A DNA stretch of 64,000 bases, from the NCBI GenBank assembly GCA_964515335.1, contig CAZETS010000006.1:1-64000 (forward strand). The letters are read 5' to 3'. This stretch comes from TMED88 sp964515335. Lineage in GTDB: Bacteria > Myxococcota_A > UBA9160 > UBA4427. The notes below the pieces were generated by a model. That model was not told the origin of the DNA and did not search any database. It was given only the letters and a program-made list of their open reading frames with translations. Both the position numbers and the translations under genes were made by a program. Below are positions 33,484 through 41,756 of this stretch, piece after piece. Within the stretch, counting starts at the first letter, position 1; the number at the start of each line of letters is the position of its first letter.

Positions 33484-34359
33484 TCATTGCGCTGGCCCGA
33501 CCGGCGGCTTGCAGATCCGGATTCGCGCGAAGAGGGCGGGGTGGTCGCTGAGCGGCTCTCCCTGGTGCTCGAACTCCGCGGCTTCGCCCGCGCCGAGGAT
33601 GTCGAAGCGCGCAGCCCTGCCGTCGCGGTAGAGGATGTAGTCGAGCACCGTCCAGCCGCTTTCCTCTCGCCCGCGGGCGCCGGAATCGCGCAGCCCGAGC
33701 CGGGCCGCGAATGAATCCAGCAGCTCCCGGTCCGCGGGATCGGCCGAGTCGAGGTTGAGGTCGCCGGCGAGGATCAGGGCTTCTCCCGCAGCACGGCTGC
33801 TCACCGTCTGCGCGATGGCGTCGAGCTGGCTCGCGCGTGCCTGGCGATCCGCCGCCCCGCGTCCGGCGTCGAGGTGCGTGCTCACGACGAAGAATCCGGC
33901 GCCTGAGGGCGAGAGAATGCGGGCGATCTGGAATCCCTTGGTGGCGAAGCAATCGTTCAGTCCGTCGAGCCAGCCCGCGCAGGTGTCGAACGCAAGCGAG
34001 TCCACCTCGATCTGCCAGCTTTCCGGCAGTCGGGAGAGCAGCGTCAGTCCGGAGCCCGAGCAGAAGGGGCAGAAGCCGAAGCGGCTCGCGGGGCCGCGCT
34101 CGACCCGCGTGCCGGAGGCGAGCGCGCGCTCGAGCTCCTCGTGATGCGCGAAGTCTTCCTGCAGCAGGGCGAGGTCGAATTGCTGCGTGCGCTGGCCGAT
34201 CCGGGGAAAGCGCGCCTCCGGGTCGTCGCCGGCCAGGAGCGAGGGCAGGCCGTGGGTGTTGTAGACCAGCAGCCGGAGCTCGTCTTCGGCTGCGGGCTGC
34301 GTGACCGAGCAGGCGGCCGCCGTCAGCGCCGTTGCAACCATCGTGGCTGCGAGGGTCAT
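33484..34359 (-). CDS. EEP-family (nuclease/sphingomyelinase-like) lipoprotein
   Basis: 291 residues. The N-terminus has a lipobox (LTAAAC, Cys17), so it is probably an outer-membrane or periplasmic lipoprotein. The EEP core is visible: VYNTHGLPS, LLQEDF (catalytic Glu), VVSTHLDAGRG, LAGDLNLDSAD and SDHPALFARI at the end (catalytic His). Pairs of Cys near residues 97-100 and 127-137 may form disulphides. It may cleave phospholipid or nucleic acid; the extracytoplasmic location separates it from the cytosolic paralogue at 16671-17360. Confidence 0.87.
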   Translation of the reverse strand: MTLAATMVATALTAAACSVTQPAAEDELRLLVYNTHGLPSLLAGDDPEARFPRIGQRTQQFDLALLQEDFAHHEELERALASGTRVERGPASRFGFCPFCSGSGLTLLSRLPESWQIEVDSLAFDTCAGWLDGLNDCFATKGFQIARILSPSGAGFFVVSTHLDAGRGAADRQARASQLDAIAQTVSSRAAGEALILAGDLNLDSADPADRELLDSFAARLGLRDSGARGREESGWTVLDYILYRDGRAARFDILGAGEAAEFEHQGEPLSDHPALFARIRICKPPVGPAQ

Positions 34360-34385
34360 GGGGCCGCCTCCCTACCGGCTCGCTC

Positions 34386-35558
34386 TCAGGCCTCGATCCC
34401 GAAGGCCCGCAGCACGTTCGCGCCGAGAAAGCCCGGCCGCGCCGACTCCGGAAGCTGGTGGACGAGGCGCGTCAGCTCGGGGATGTAGTCGGGCGGGTGA
34501 TCGGGGTGCGGAAAATCCGAAGCCCAGAAGAACCGGTCTTCGCCGACGACGGGGACGATGGCAGCCAGAGCCGTCTCGTCGGGATCGCCCGAGATCCAGC
34601 ACTGGCGCCGAAAGTAGAAGCTGGGCTTCTCGGGAAGGACCTGGCGGGCGGGGACGCCCTGGGGCGACTCGTAGACGGTGTCCATGCGATCGAGCCAGTA
34701 GCCCACCCAGCCCGCGCCCGACTCGAGCACCAGCACCCGCAGCTCGGGAAACTTCTCGAAGACGCCATACTGAAAGAGCGACGTGAAGGCGTGACGCACC
34801 CCATCTGCCGAGGTGACGTTCAGGAAGAACGAGTACTTCGCGCTGCTGTAGGGCCCGAAGCGCCCGGGGGCCGTCCACTTCGGTTCGAGTGACGGGTGGA
34901 TGCCCAGAGGCAGCCCGCACTCTTCGGCGGCTGCGAAGACCCGGTCGTGGGCCGGGTCGCCCAACGGCTTTCGGCTCCACTGGAAGGGCGGCACGAAGAC
35001 CCCCGCGACGCCGTCTTCCGCGGCACGCCGCACCTCGCGCTCCGCCGCCTCGGGGTCGCCCAGCGAAAGCTGGGCCATGGGCAAGAGCCGGCCCCCCGTG
35101 TCCGAACAGAAGTCCACGATCCAGCGGTTGTAGGCGCGCAGGCAGGCCTGGGTGTAGGCCTCGTCGTCGCACTCGGAGATCCAGAAGAGCGTGAGGGTGG
35201 GATAGAGCAGGACACGCGAGAGATTCTCCATGTCGAGCCGCGTGATGCGCTCGCCCGGGTCTTGAGCGCCCAGGGGCGCCTGGTCGACGTATTGGAGCCC
35301 GGTCTTCGGCTCGCGCTCGTAGATGTGGCCGGCGACGCGATCCATCATGCCCAGGCCCGCCGGCATGCCGTTGCGCACCAACTTCGACGCCCGCCCGTCG
35401 ATCTCGAGATATTCGAGCCCGTCGTCGCCGACGCGAATTCCCGGTGCCCGGGCGCGGAAGCCCGGCTCCAGGTAGCGCTCCCACAGGTCCGGAGGCTCGA
35501 GCACGTGGCCGTCACCGTCGACGGCGCCCGAAAACGGCAAACGAGGCAGAGGCTTCAT
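34386..35558 (-). CDS. Amidohydrolase family protein (amidohydrolase_2 type)
   Basis: 390 residues, TIM-barrel metal hydrolase. DGDGHVLEPPDLWERYL near the start carries the first metal ligand (D-x-H), GIHPSL the central His, and FWASDFPHPDH the C-terminal Asp/His pair. Relatives decarboxylate or hydrolyse aromatic acids; many are found in lipid and aromatic degradation clusters. The start at ATG 35558 is just before the conserved domain. It is divergent from the crotonase gene, with 178 bases between. Confidence 0.9.
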   Translation of the reverse strand: MKPLPRLPFSGAVDGDGHVLEPPDLWERYLEPGFRARAPGIRVGDDGLEYLEIDGRASKLVRNGMPAGLGMMDRVAGHIYEREPKTGLQYVDQAPLGAQDPGERITRLDMENLSRVLLYPTLTLFWISECDDEAYTQACLRAYNRWIVDFCSDTGGRLLPMAQLSLGDPEAAEREVRRAAEDGVAGVFVPPFQWSRKPLGDPAHDRVFAAAEECGLPLGIHPSLEPKWTAPGRFGPYSSAKYSFFLNVTSADGVRHAFTSLFQYGVFEKFPELRVLVLESGAGWVGYWLDRMDTVYESPQGVPARQVLPEKPSFYFRRQCWISGDPDETALAAIVPVVGEDRFFWASDFPHPDHPPDYIPELTRLVHQLPESARPGFLGANVLRAFGIEA

Positions 35559-35736
35559 GACACCGCAGTTTCGCCAACCGCCTGCCCCCGCGCACCCTCG
35601 CCAGGTACGTGCCGACCCGGATGGGCTTCGTCTACGTGTAGGAAAGCCCGAGCTCGGTCGGACGCGACCGAAGGTCTCTGCGGGACACCCGAGGTGGTTC
35701 ATCGGCTAGTATCCCGGCCCCGGAGGAGGACGCGGC

Positions 35737-36426
35737 ATGCCCGATCGGCTCGACTACTCGGTGAAGGACGGCGTGGCGGTGCTGCGCCTCGACGACGGCA
35801 AGGCCAACGCGCTGGGGCCGCCGATGCTCGACGCGCTGCACGGCGCGATCGATCGGGCGCTTGCCGACGAGGCCGGCGCCATCGTGATGCTGGGTCGCGA
35901 AGGCCGCTTCTCGGCGGGCTTCGACCTGGGCGTGATGGGGCAGGGCGGGGACGCCGTGCGCAAGATGGTGGGGCGGGGCGCCGAGCTGGCGCTGCGCATC
36001 TACGAGTGCCGGGTGCCGGTGCTGATCGGCGCAACGGGGCATGCGCTCGCCATGGGGGCGGTGCTGCTGCTGGCCGCCGACGAGCGCATCGGCGCGGCGG
36101 GCGACTACAAGATCGGGCTCAACGAGGTGGCGATCAAGATGACGCTGCCCGAGTTCGCCATCATCCTCGCGCAGGAGCGGCTCAGCAAGCGGCACCTGCA
36201 GCGCGCCATCAATCTCGCCGAGATCTACGGACCCGACGACGCCGTCGACGCGGGCTATCTCGACCAGGTCGTGCCTCTCGAGCAGGTCGAGGCGACGACG
36301 ATCGCCCGGGCGCAGACCCTGGCCGCCACCCTCTACCCGAAGGCGCACCGCGAGACCAAGCACGCCCTGCGCCACGCCGCTACGCAGCGACTCCACCAGG
36401 AAGTCGACGCGATGCTGAACGGATAA
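35737..36426 (+). CDS. Enoyl-CoA hydratase/isomerase (crotonase family)
   Basis: 229 residues, rather short for a crotonase. The oxyanion-hole segments are FSAGFDLGVM and ATGHALAMGAVLLLAAD. The usual catalytic Glu at the start of the helix after the second segment is not obvious (GLNEVAIKM instead), so hydratase activity is not certain. A beta-oxidation or CoA-ester role is inferred from family. The TAA stop is followed after one base by a perfect hairpin. Confidence 0.88.
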   Translation: MPDRLDYSVKDGVAVLRLDDGKANALGPPMLDALHGAIDRALADEAGAIVMLGREGRFSAGFDLGVMGQGGDAVRKMVGRGAELALRIYECRVPVLIGATGHALAMGAVLLLAADERIGAAGDYKIGLNEVAIKMTLPEFAIILAQERLSKRHLQRAINLAEIYGPDDAVDAGYLDQVVPLEQVEATTIARAQTLAATLYPKAHRETKHALRHAATQRLHQEVDAMLNG

Positions 36427-36427
36427 A

Positions 36428-36456
36428 CGGCCGATCGCCCGAAGGGCGATCGGCCG
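36428..36456 (+). terminator. Perfect 13-bp hairpin after the crotonase gene
   Basis: CGGCCGATCGCCC, loop GAA, then the exact complement. No T-run follows, so intrinsic termination is not certain; it may protect the 3' end. Part of the right arm (GGGCGATCGGCCG) recurs in each unit of the repeat just downstream. Confidence 0.6.
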
Positions 36457-36470
36457 CCCCGCGTGCCACG

Positions 36471-36620
36471 TTCGGCTCTTGGGTGCTTGGCGCCTTCGGG
36501 CGATCGGCCGACCTCCATGGCCTGTTTGGCTATTGGGTGCTTGGCGCCTTCGGGCGATCGGCCGACCTCCATGGCCTGTTCGGCTCTTGGGTGCTTGGCG
36601 CCCTTCGGGCGATCGGCCGG
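36471..36620. repeat. 54-bp tandem repeat, 2.8 copies
   Basis: Units at 36471-36524, 36525-36578 and 36579-36620 (partial) are nearly identical and share the hairpin arm of the preceding terminator-like structure. The unit is a multiple of 3, so the ilvD frame stays open upstream across it, but the conserved IlvD N-terminus begins only at 36679. Confidence 0.92.
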
Positions 36621-36678
36621 GCGTCAGGGGCAGGTCTGGCCTGCTACTTTTCCTTTGTTTGCGGGGCACGAGGACGCG

Positions 36679-38559
36679 ATGGCGAAGGGGTATCGGAGTC
36701 AGACCACTACGCACGGCCGCAACATGGCGGGCGCGCGCGCTCTGTGGCGCGCGACCGGTATGGACGACGACGACTTCGAGAAGCCGATCATCGCCATCGC
36801 GAACAGCTTTACCGAGTTCGTTCCCGGCCACGTCCACCTGCACGACGTCGGTCAGCGCATCAAGGGCGTGATCGAGGAGGCCGGCGGCGTCGGCCGCGAG
36901 TTCAACACGATCGCCGTCGACGACGGCATCGCGATGGGCCACTCGGGCATGCTCTACTCGCTGCCCAGCCGCGAGATCATCGCCGACAGCGTCGAATACA
37001 TGGTGAACGCCCACTGCGCGGATGCGCTGGTCTGCATCTCGAACTGCGACAAGATCACGCCGGGCATGCTGATGGCCGCGCTGCGCCTCGACATCCCGAC
37101 GGTCTTCGTCTCCGGCGGACCCATGGAGGCGGGCAAGGTCGTGGGCACCCGTGATCGCCACGGCAACCCGCTGCCCGAGCGCATCGACCTGATCGACGCG
37201 ATGATCCAGGCCGGCAACGACGACGTCGACGACGAGACGATCGACGTGATCGAGCGCTCGGCGTGCCCCACCTGCGGCTCGTGCTCGGGCATGTTCACGG
37301 CCAACAGCATGAACTGTCTCACCGAGGCGCTCGGCCTGTCGCTGCCTGGCAACGGCACGCTGCTCGCCACCCATGCCCGCCGCTGGGAGCTCTTCGAGCA
37401 GGCCGGCCGGCTGATCGTCGACCTCGCCAACCGCCGCTACGAGCTCGGCGACACCAGCGTGCTGCCGCGGCAGATCGCGACCTTCGAGGCGTTCGAGAAC
37501 GCGATGACGCTCGACGTGGCGATGGGCGGCTCGACGAACACCGTGCTCCACCTGCTTGCCGCCGCCCAGGAGGCCGAGGTGGCCTTCACGGTGGACGACA
37601 TCGACCGCATCTCACGGCGCACGCCGTGCATCTGCAAGGTGGCCCCGTCGTCCAGCGATCACATCGAGGACGTGGGCCGGGCCGGCGGCATATTCACGAT
37701 CCTGGGCGCCCTCGAGCGCGGCGGGCTGTTGCACGCCGACGTGCGCACGGTGCACACGCCGCGCCTCGGCGATGCGATCGTGCGCGAGGACATCCGCAGC
37801 GACGTTGCGTCGGACTGGGCGAGGCAGCGCGCTCTGGCCGCCCCGGGAGGCGTTCGCACGACCGTCGCCTTCTCTCAGGACAAGTATTACGAGACACCCG
37901 ACACCGACGCTGTCGCGGGCGTGATCCGCGAGCTGCCCCACGCCCACACCCGCGATGGCGGCCTCGCAGTGCTCTCGGGCAACATCGCCGAGAAGGGCTG
38001 CATCGTGAAGACCGCGGGCGTCGACATCTCGATCTGGCAATTCGAGGGGCCGGCGCGGATCTTCGAGAGTCAGGACGACGCCTGCGAGGCGATCCTCACC
38101 GACAAGATCGAGCCGGGCGACGTCGTGGTGATCCGCTACGAGGGGCCGCGCGGCGGGCCGGGCATGCAGGAGATGCTCTATCCCACCAGCTACCTCAAGT
38201 CGAAGAAGCTCGGCAAGGCCTGCGCGCTGATCACCGACGGCCGCTTCAGCGGCGGCACCTCGGGCCTCTCGATCGGGCACATCTCGCCCGAGGCGGCCGA
38301 GCGCGGCGCGATCGCGCTGATCGAGGAGGGTGATCGCATCCGCATCGACATCCCCGAGCGCACGATCGAGCTGCTCGTCGATCAGGCCGAGCTCGAGCGC
38401 CGGCGGAGCGCGATGGAGCAGCGGGGCGACCGTGCCTGGAAGCCCGAGAAGCGCGAGCGGCAGGTGTCGCTGGCCCTGCAGGCGTACGCGTTGATGGCCA
38501 CCAGCGCCGATCGCGGCGGCGTGCGCGACCTCACGGGCCTGCGCCGCGATGAGAGCTGA
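36679..38559 (+). CDS. ilvD: Dihydroxy-acid dehydratase
   Basis: Dehydrates dihydroxy-isovalerate and dihydroxy-methylvalerate in valine, leucine and isoleucine synthesis; carries an Fe-S cluster. The 626 residues contain SQTTTHGRNMAGARALWRAT at the N-terminus, ISNCDKITPGM (cluster Cys), ACPTCGSCSGMFTANSMNC (cluster Cys), GGSTNTVLHL and the C-terminal TDGRFSGGTSGLSIGHISPE. GAGG precedes the ATG at 36679; the upstream in-frame extension is repeat DNA and is excluded. No other branched-chain gene is adjacent. Confidence 0.97.
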   Translation: MAKGYRSQTTTHGRNMAGARALWRATGMDDDDFEKPIIAIANSFTEFVPGHVHLHDVGQRIKGVIEEAGGVGREFNTIAVDDGIAMGHSGMLYSLPSREIIADSVEYMVNAHCADALVCISNCDKITPGMLMAALRLDIPTVFVSGGPMEAGKVVGTRDRHGNPLPERIDLIDAMIQAGNDDVDDETIDVIERSACPTCGSCSGMFTANSMNCLTEALGLSLPGNGTLLATHARRWELFEQAGRLIVDLANRRYELGDTSVLPRQIATFEAFENAMTLDVAMGGSTNTVLHLLAAAQEAEVAFTVDDIDRISRRTPCICKVAPSSSDHIEDVGRAGGIFTILGALERGGLLHADVRTVHTPRLGDAIVREDIRSDVASDWARQRALAAPGGVRTTVAFSQDKYYETPDTDAVAGVIRELPHAHTRDGGLAVLSGNIAEKGCIVKTAGVDISIWQFEGPARIFESQDDACEAILTDKIEPGDVVVIRYEGPRGGPGMQEMLYPTSYLKSKKLGKACALITDGRFSGGTSGLSIGHISPEAAERGAIALIEEGDRIRIDIPERTIELLVDQAELERRRSAMEQRGDRAWKPEKRERQVSLALQAYALMATSADRGGVRDLTGLRRDES

Positions 38560-38621
38560 CCGCCCGCACCCCGCGACCAATCCCTGGCCGTCGCCGGGCC
38601 GGTGACTACGGAGACACGAGC

Positions 38622-38924
38622 ATGTTCATTGCGATGAATCGCTTCCGCATTGCGAAGGGCCGCGAAGCCGACTTCGAGAAGGTCTGGCGCGAGCGCGACT
38701 CGCATCTCGACGACGTGCCCGGCTTTCGCGAGTTCCGCCTGCTGCGGGGGCCGGAGGACGACGAGGCCACCCTGTACGCGTCGCACACCGTCTGGGAGAG
38801 CCGAGCCGATTTCGAGGCCTGGACCCGCTCGGAGGCCTTCCGCAAGGCCCACGCGGGGGCCCGGGCGCCGGAGGGCGTGTACCTCGGGCACCCGAACTTC
38901 GAGGGCTTCGAGGCGGTCCTCTAG
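38622..38924 (+). CDS. Antibiotic biosynthesis monooxygenase (ABM)-domain protein
   Basis: A 100-residue ferredoxin-like-fold protein: FIAMNRFRIAKGREADFEKV, PGFREFRLLRG, TLYASHTVWESRADFEAWT and SEAFRKAHAG are typical of the ABM/heme-oxygenase-like (HmoA/IsdG) family. The Asn-x-His-Trp heme-degrading set is only partly visible (Asn6 and W residues), so heme cleavage is possible but unproven. Follows ilvD by 62 bases. Confidence 0.85.
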   Translation: MFIAMNRFRIAKGREADFEKVWRERDSHLDDVPGFREFRLLRGPEDDEATLYASHTVWESRADFEAWTRSEAFRKAHAGARAPEGVYLGHPNFEGFEAVL

Positions 38925-39023
38925 GCTCGATTGGCGCTCTGCTCGTGCCGATACGCCAGGTGCCCGCGATCGATGTGGGCAGAACGGAGTGCGGCGGCGG
39001 GACGCCGCGCAGGAGGATCGAGG

Positions 39024-40154
39024 TTGCTGCGGGAAATCTCTCGACTCGCGCCGGCCCTGCTGGCTGCCGCGCTCGCCACCGGACCGGCGCTCGCCGCAGA
39101 CGATCCGGATGCCGGCATGATCGTGTTCGAGGGCGTCTGCGACGCCTCGGCGGTGGTCTTCACCCTGGGCGAACAGCTGCTCGTGGCCGACGACATGACG
39201 GACGTGCTGCACAGCTTCCGCCCGACCGGCGGCCCGGCGTTCGCGCGGCACGATCTGTATCCCCACACCGGCACACCCGAGCGCGCCCGCGGCAACTTCT
39301 CGGCCTTCGAGGGGGCGGCACGGCAGGGCGACAAGATCTACTTCGTCACCTCGCACGCGCGTCAGTGGCAGGGCAAGAACCGTCCCAATCGCCGGCGGCT
39401 GCTTGCCCTCAAGTCGAAGCCGATCGGCAAGGGCGAGCTGGTCGAGCCGGTAGGCATCGCGTACACGAACCTCAGGGCAAAGCTCACCGATGCGCCTGAG
39501 ATGCGCGGTGTCGCGCTCGGCAGCTCGATCATGGAGCTGCACAGGCAGCTCCCGCAGCTGGCGCCGGAGCGCCTGGGCATCAACATCGAGGGCCTGGCCG
39601 GGGGAAGGGACGGCACGAGCCTGCTGCTCGGTCTGCGCAACCCGCGGCGAGACGACCTCGCCCTCGTGGTGCCCATCACGAACCCCGAGCACGTGGTGCT
39701 CGGGCTCGCCGATCCGCGCTTCGAACCGCCGATCCGCATCGATCTCGGCGGACTCGGCATCACCAGCCTGGCGCTCGACCGCGGAAGCGGCCGTTACTAC
39801 ATCCTGGCGGGGCGCCACGACGCCGAGGGGGGGGCGCGCCTGTTCGGCTGGTCGGGAGAGTCCGCCGATGCGCCCGTGCCGCTCCAGGACATCGCCCCGG
39901 CCGACTTCGAGGCGCAGGGCCTGGCGGTGGCTCCCGACGGCAAGCGCCTGATGGTGCTGAGCGACGACGGCTCGCGGCGCGTTCCCGTCGAGAATCGGGA
40001 CCAGTGCCAGCGCAAGCCCGACGAGGCGGGCACCTGCGCGTGCAACAACCTGGCGGACGCGACGCTGAAGCGCTTCCGCGGGCAGTGGATCGAGCTGCCC
40101 GGGTCCGAGCCCGGGTCTCAGACCAAGCCGAAAGCCGCTAGCGCGAAGCCGTGA
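39024..40154 (+). CDS. DUF3616-type exported protein
   Basis: 376 residues. A signal peptide (LAPALLAAALATGPALA) is followed by a beta-propeller-like domain: GVCDASAVVFTLGEQLLVADD, NFSAFEGAARQGDKIYFVTS, RLGINIEGLAGGRDG, LLLGLRNPRR and DFEAQGLAVAPDGKRLMVLS. These match DUF3616. The function is unknown. No ATG is near; TTG at 39024 has a perfect AGGAGG seven bases upstream (39011-39016), which decides the start. The last 17 bases overlap the convergent gene. A C-terminal CQRKPDEAGTCAC may form a disulphide. Confidence 0.85.
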   Translation: MLREISRLAPALLAAALATGPALAADDPDAGMIVFEGVCDASAVVFTLGEQLLVADDMTDVLHSFRPTGGPAFARHDLYPHTGTPERARGNFSAFEGAARQGDKIYFVTSHARQWQGKNRPNRRRLLALKSKPIGKGELVEPVGIAYTNLRAKLTDAPEMRGVALGSSIMELHRQLPQLAPERLGINIEGLAGGRDGTSLLLGLRNPRRDDLALVVPITNPEHVVLGLADPRFEPPIRIDLGGLGITSLALDRGSGRYYILAGRHDAEGGARLFGWSGESADAPVPLQDIAPADFEAQGLAVAPDGKRLMVLSDDGSRRVPVENRDQCQRKPDEAGTCACNNLADATLKRFRGQWIELPGSEPGSQTKPKAASAKP

Positions 40155-41034
40155 GCTCGCGCTCGGAGAAGTGACGGTCGCGCAGGTTGGGGTCGGCCTC
40201 GAACTTCTCGATCGAGAGATCGGTCCAGGTGTCGAGCTTGAGCTGCGTCATGCGCGAGGAGAGCACGAGCCAGACGTCCTTGACCTCTCCATCCTCGCGG
40301 GCCTGGAAACGGTTGATGGTGTCGACATCGGCGTCGAGGCGCTTCACGAGGACGCGCTTGTTGTCCCAGTAGTGGGTCTGGATCGGGACGAAGTGCTCCT
40401 TCTCGATGGCGATCACCAGCTTGGCGTACTCCGACTCAGTCTCGGCGTGCGGCACCACCGTCACCACCCAGACCGGCCGGCCCGACACGACGGCGTCGGG
40501 CATGCGGTGGTGGGTGCCGTCCTCGAACTCGGGTGGCACGACGTCCTCGAACGAGAAGTCGGTGCCCGCGATCGCTTCGCCGCGGACGTTGACGCGGCGC
40601 ACCTTGCGGGCGCTCGGGCGGTAGACGAACTGGTCGTCCGGCCCCTTGGTCTTGTTGATCACCAGGTAGCCGAGGTGGCGGACGTCCGAAGGCTCGAAGT
40701 ACTTGGCGATGGTCTTCGAGATGACCCGCGAACTCTTGTTGCGGAAGTTCTTGTAACGGATCCGCAGCCGGACGTCTACGAAGCGCCCGTTCTGGCTGCC
40801 CGAGCGCATTCGTCCGATCTGCTCGAAGGCGTCGAAGCGGTTGGCGACGACACCGCGGTAGATGTCGTCACCGCTCAGCCCGTCCTCACCGACGTACTCG
40901 TCGAGCGGAAAGAACTCGACCTCGTCGTCGGCGGATGCTGCAAGCGCAGCCGTCGCGGCGAGAACGGTGGCCAGAGCGGCGCGCCACGATCGCCGCGCGA
41001 GGGCACTTCCTGATTGGCGGCTTCCGCGTGACAA
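40138..41034 (-). CDS. Outer-membrane lipoprotein-sorting (LolA-like) protein
   Basis: 298 residues. Signal peptide (AALATVLAATAALAASA), then a domain typical of the lipoprotein-sorting proteins that accompany MMPL transporters: RYKNFRNKSSRVISKTIAKY, GYLVINKTKGPDDQFVYRPS, FSFEDVVPPEFED, and WVVTVVPHAETESEYAKLVI. The start is TTG at 41034 with GAGGAA upstream; no ATG exists near. Unlike the copy at 21760-22611 it has no transporter gene beside it in this window. The 3' end overlaps the DUF3616 gene by 17 bases. Confidence 0.85.
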   Translation of the reverse strand: MSRGSRQSGSALARRSWRAALATVLAATAALAASADDEVEFFPLDEYVGEDGLSGDDIYRGVVANRFDAFEQIGRMRSGSQNGRFVDVRLRIRYKNFRNKSSRVISKTIAKYFEPSDVRHLGYLVINKTKGPDDQFVYRPSARKVRRVNVRGEAIAGTDFSFEDVVPPEFEDGTHHRMPDAVVSGRPVWVVTVVPHAETESEYAKLVIAIEKEHFVPIQTHYWDNKRVLVKRLDADVDTINRFQAREDGEVKDVWLVLSSRMTQLKLDTWTDLSIEKFEADPNLRDRHFSERELTASR

Positions 41035-41119
41035 CGGCTTCCTCGGTGGCCGGGCCGACCGATCCGAGGGCCCGCAGCGCGAGGCCAGTATACGGCGAGC
41101 GAGGTGGGTGGGGGTGGGT

Positions 41120-41575
41120 TCAGGCGGTCGCGGGGGCGCCGGGCGTCGGCGAGGCGCCGCTTCTGCGCGCGCGGCGATTCACCCTCGCCACATAGCGCTC
41201 GACGGCGGTCAGGTCCTGGCTCGAGCCGTCGAGAAACTCGATGCCGAGGCCGGGCTGGGGCGGGTCGCCTTCCTGGGCTGCTTCGGCCAGCGGGCTGCGC
41301 GACCAGGCGACGCGGCCGATCGCCTCGATGGTCGGACCGCCGGGCAACTCCAGCTCGACCAGCAGCCGGCTGCCAGTCGGCACCGCCTCGTGGGTGGCCA
41401 CGAACAGCCCGCCGCGCGACAGGTTCTCGCACTGCTCGTCGGTGCTCAGGAAGAAGCTCTCACCGGTCTCCGCGTCGGCCTCGGCGTCGATCGTGGAGAT
41501 GCGCACGGGTAGGTGCACGGCGCCGCGCGGATGCTTCTGCTGGCGGCGCCAGACGGTCTCGGTGTTGCTCGACAT
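41120..41575 (-). CDS. PilZ-domain protein
   Basis: 151 residues. A PilZ-like fold is indicated by RRQQKHPRGAVHLPVRI near the N-terminus, ENLSRGGLFVATHEAVPTGS in the middle and GRVAWSR followed by PGLGIEFLD. The usual c-di-GMP-binding pair (R-x-x-x-R and D/N-x-S-x-x-G) is present in form (RGAVHLPVR, NLSRGG), so c-di-GMP binding is plausible. No other domain. Stands alone between the lipoprotein-sorting-like gene and the recombinase. Confidence 0.87.
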   Translation of the reverse strand: MSSNTETVWRRQQKHPRGAVHLPVRISTIDAEADAETGESFFLSTDEQCENLSRGGLFVATHEAVPTGSRLLVELELPGGPTIEAIGRVAWSRSPLAEAAQEGDPPQPGLGIEFLDGSSQDLTAVERYVARVNRRARRSGASPTPGAPATA

Positions 41576-41756
41576 GCCAGTCCCCCCCCGACCCGAGAAT
41601 CGGCTGGGCGGACCGTTGGACTTGAGGGCAGCCGCGCCGTGAGGGGCGGAACCGGGCTGGGAGCCCTTCCGAATGGGTCCGAATGACTACGCAGAAAAGC
41701 CGATGCGCTCCGGCGGCGAGCCGGTCCGGTACAACTCGTCGGACGGCTGGTGCCGG

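Noticed and set aside
36471..36620. CRISPR or N-terminal extension of IlvD
   Set aside because: Units of 54 bp are fully repeated without spacers, and the conserved IlvD N-terminus begins at 36679 with its own ribosome site.
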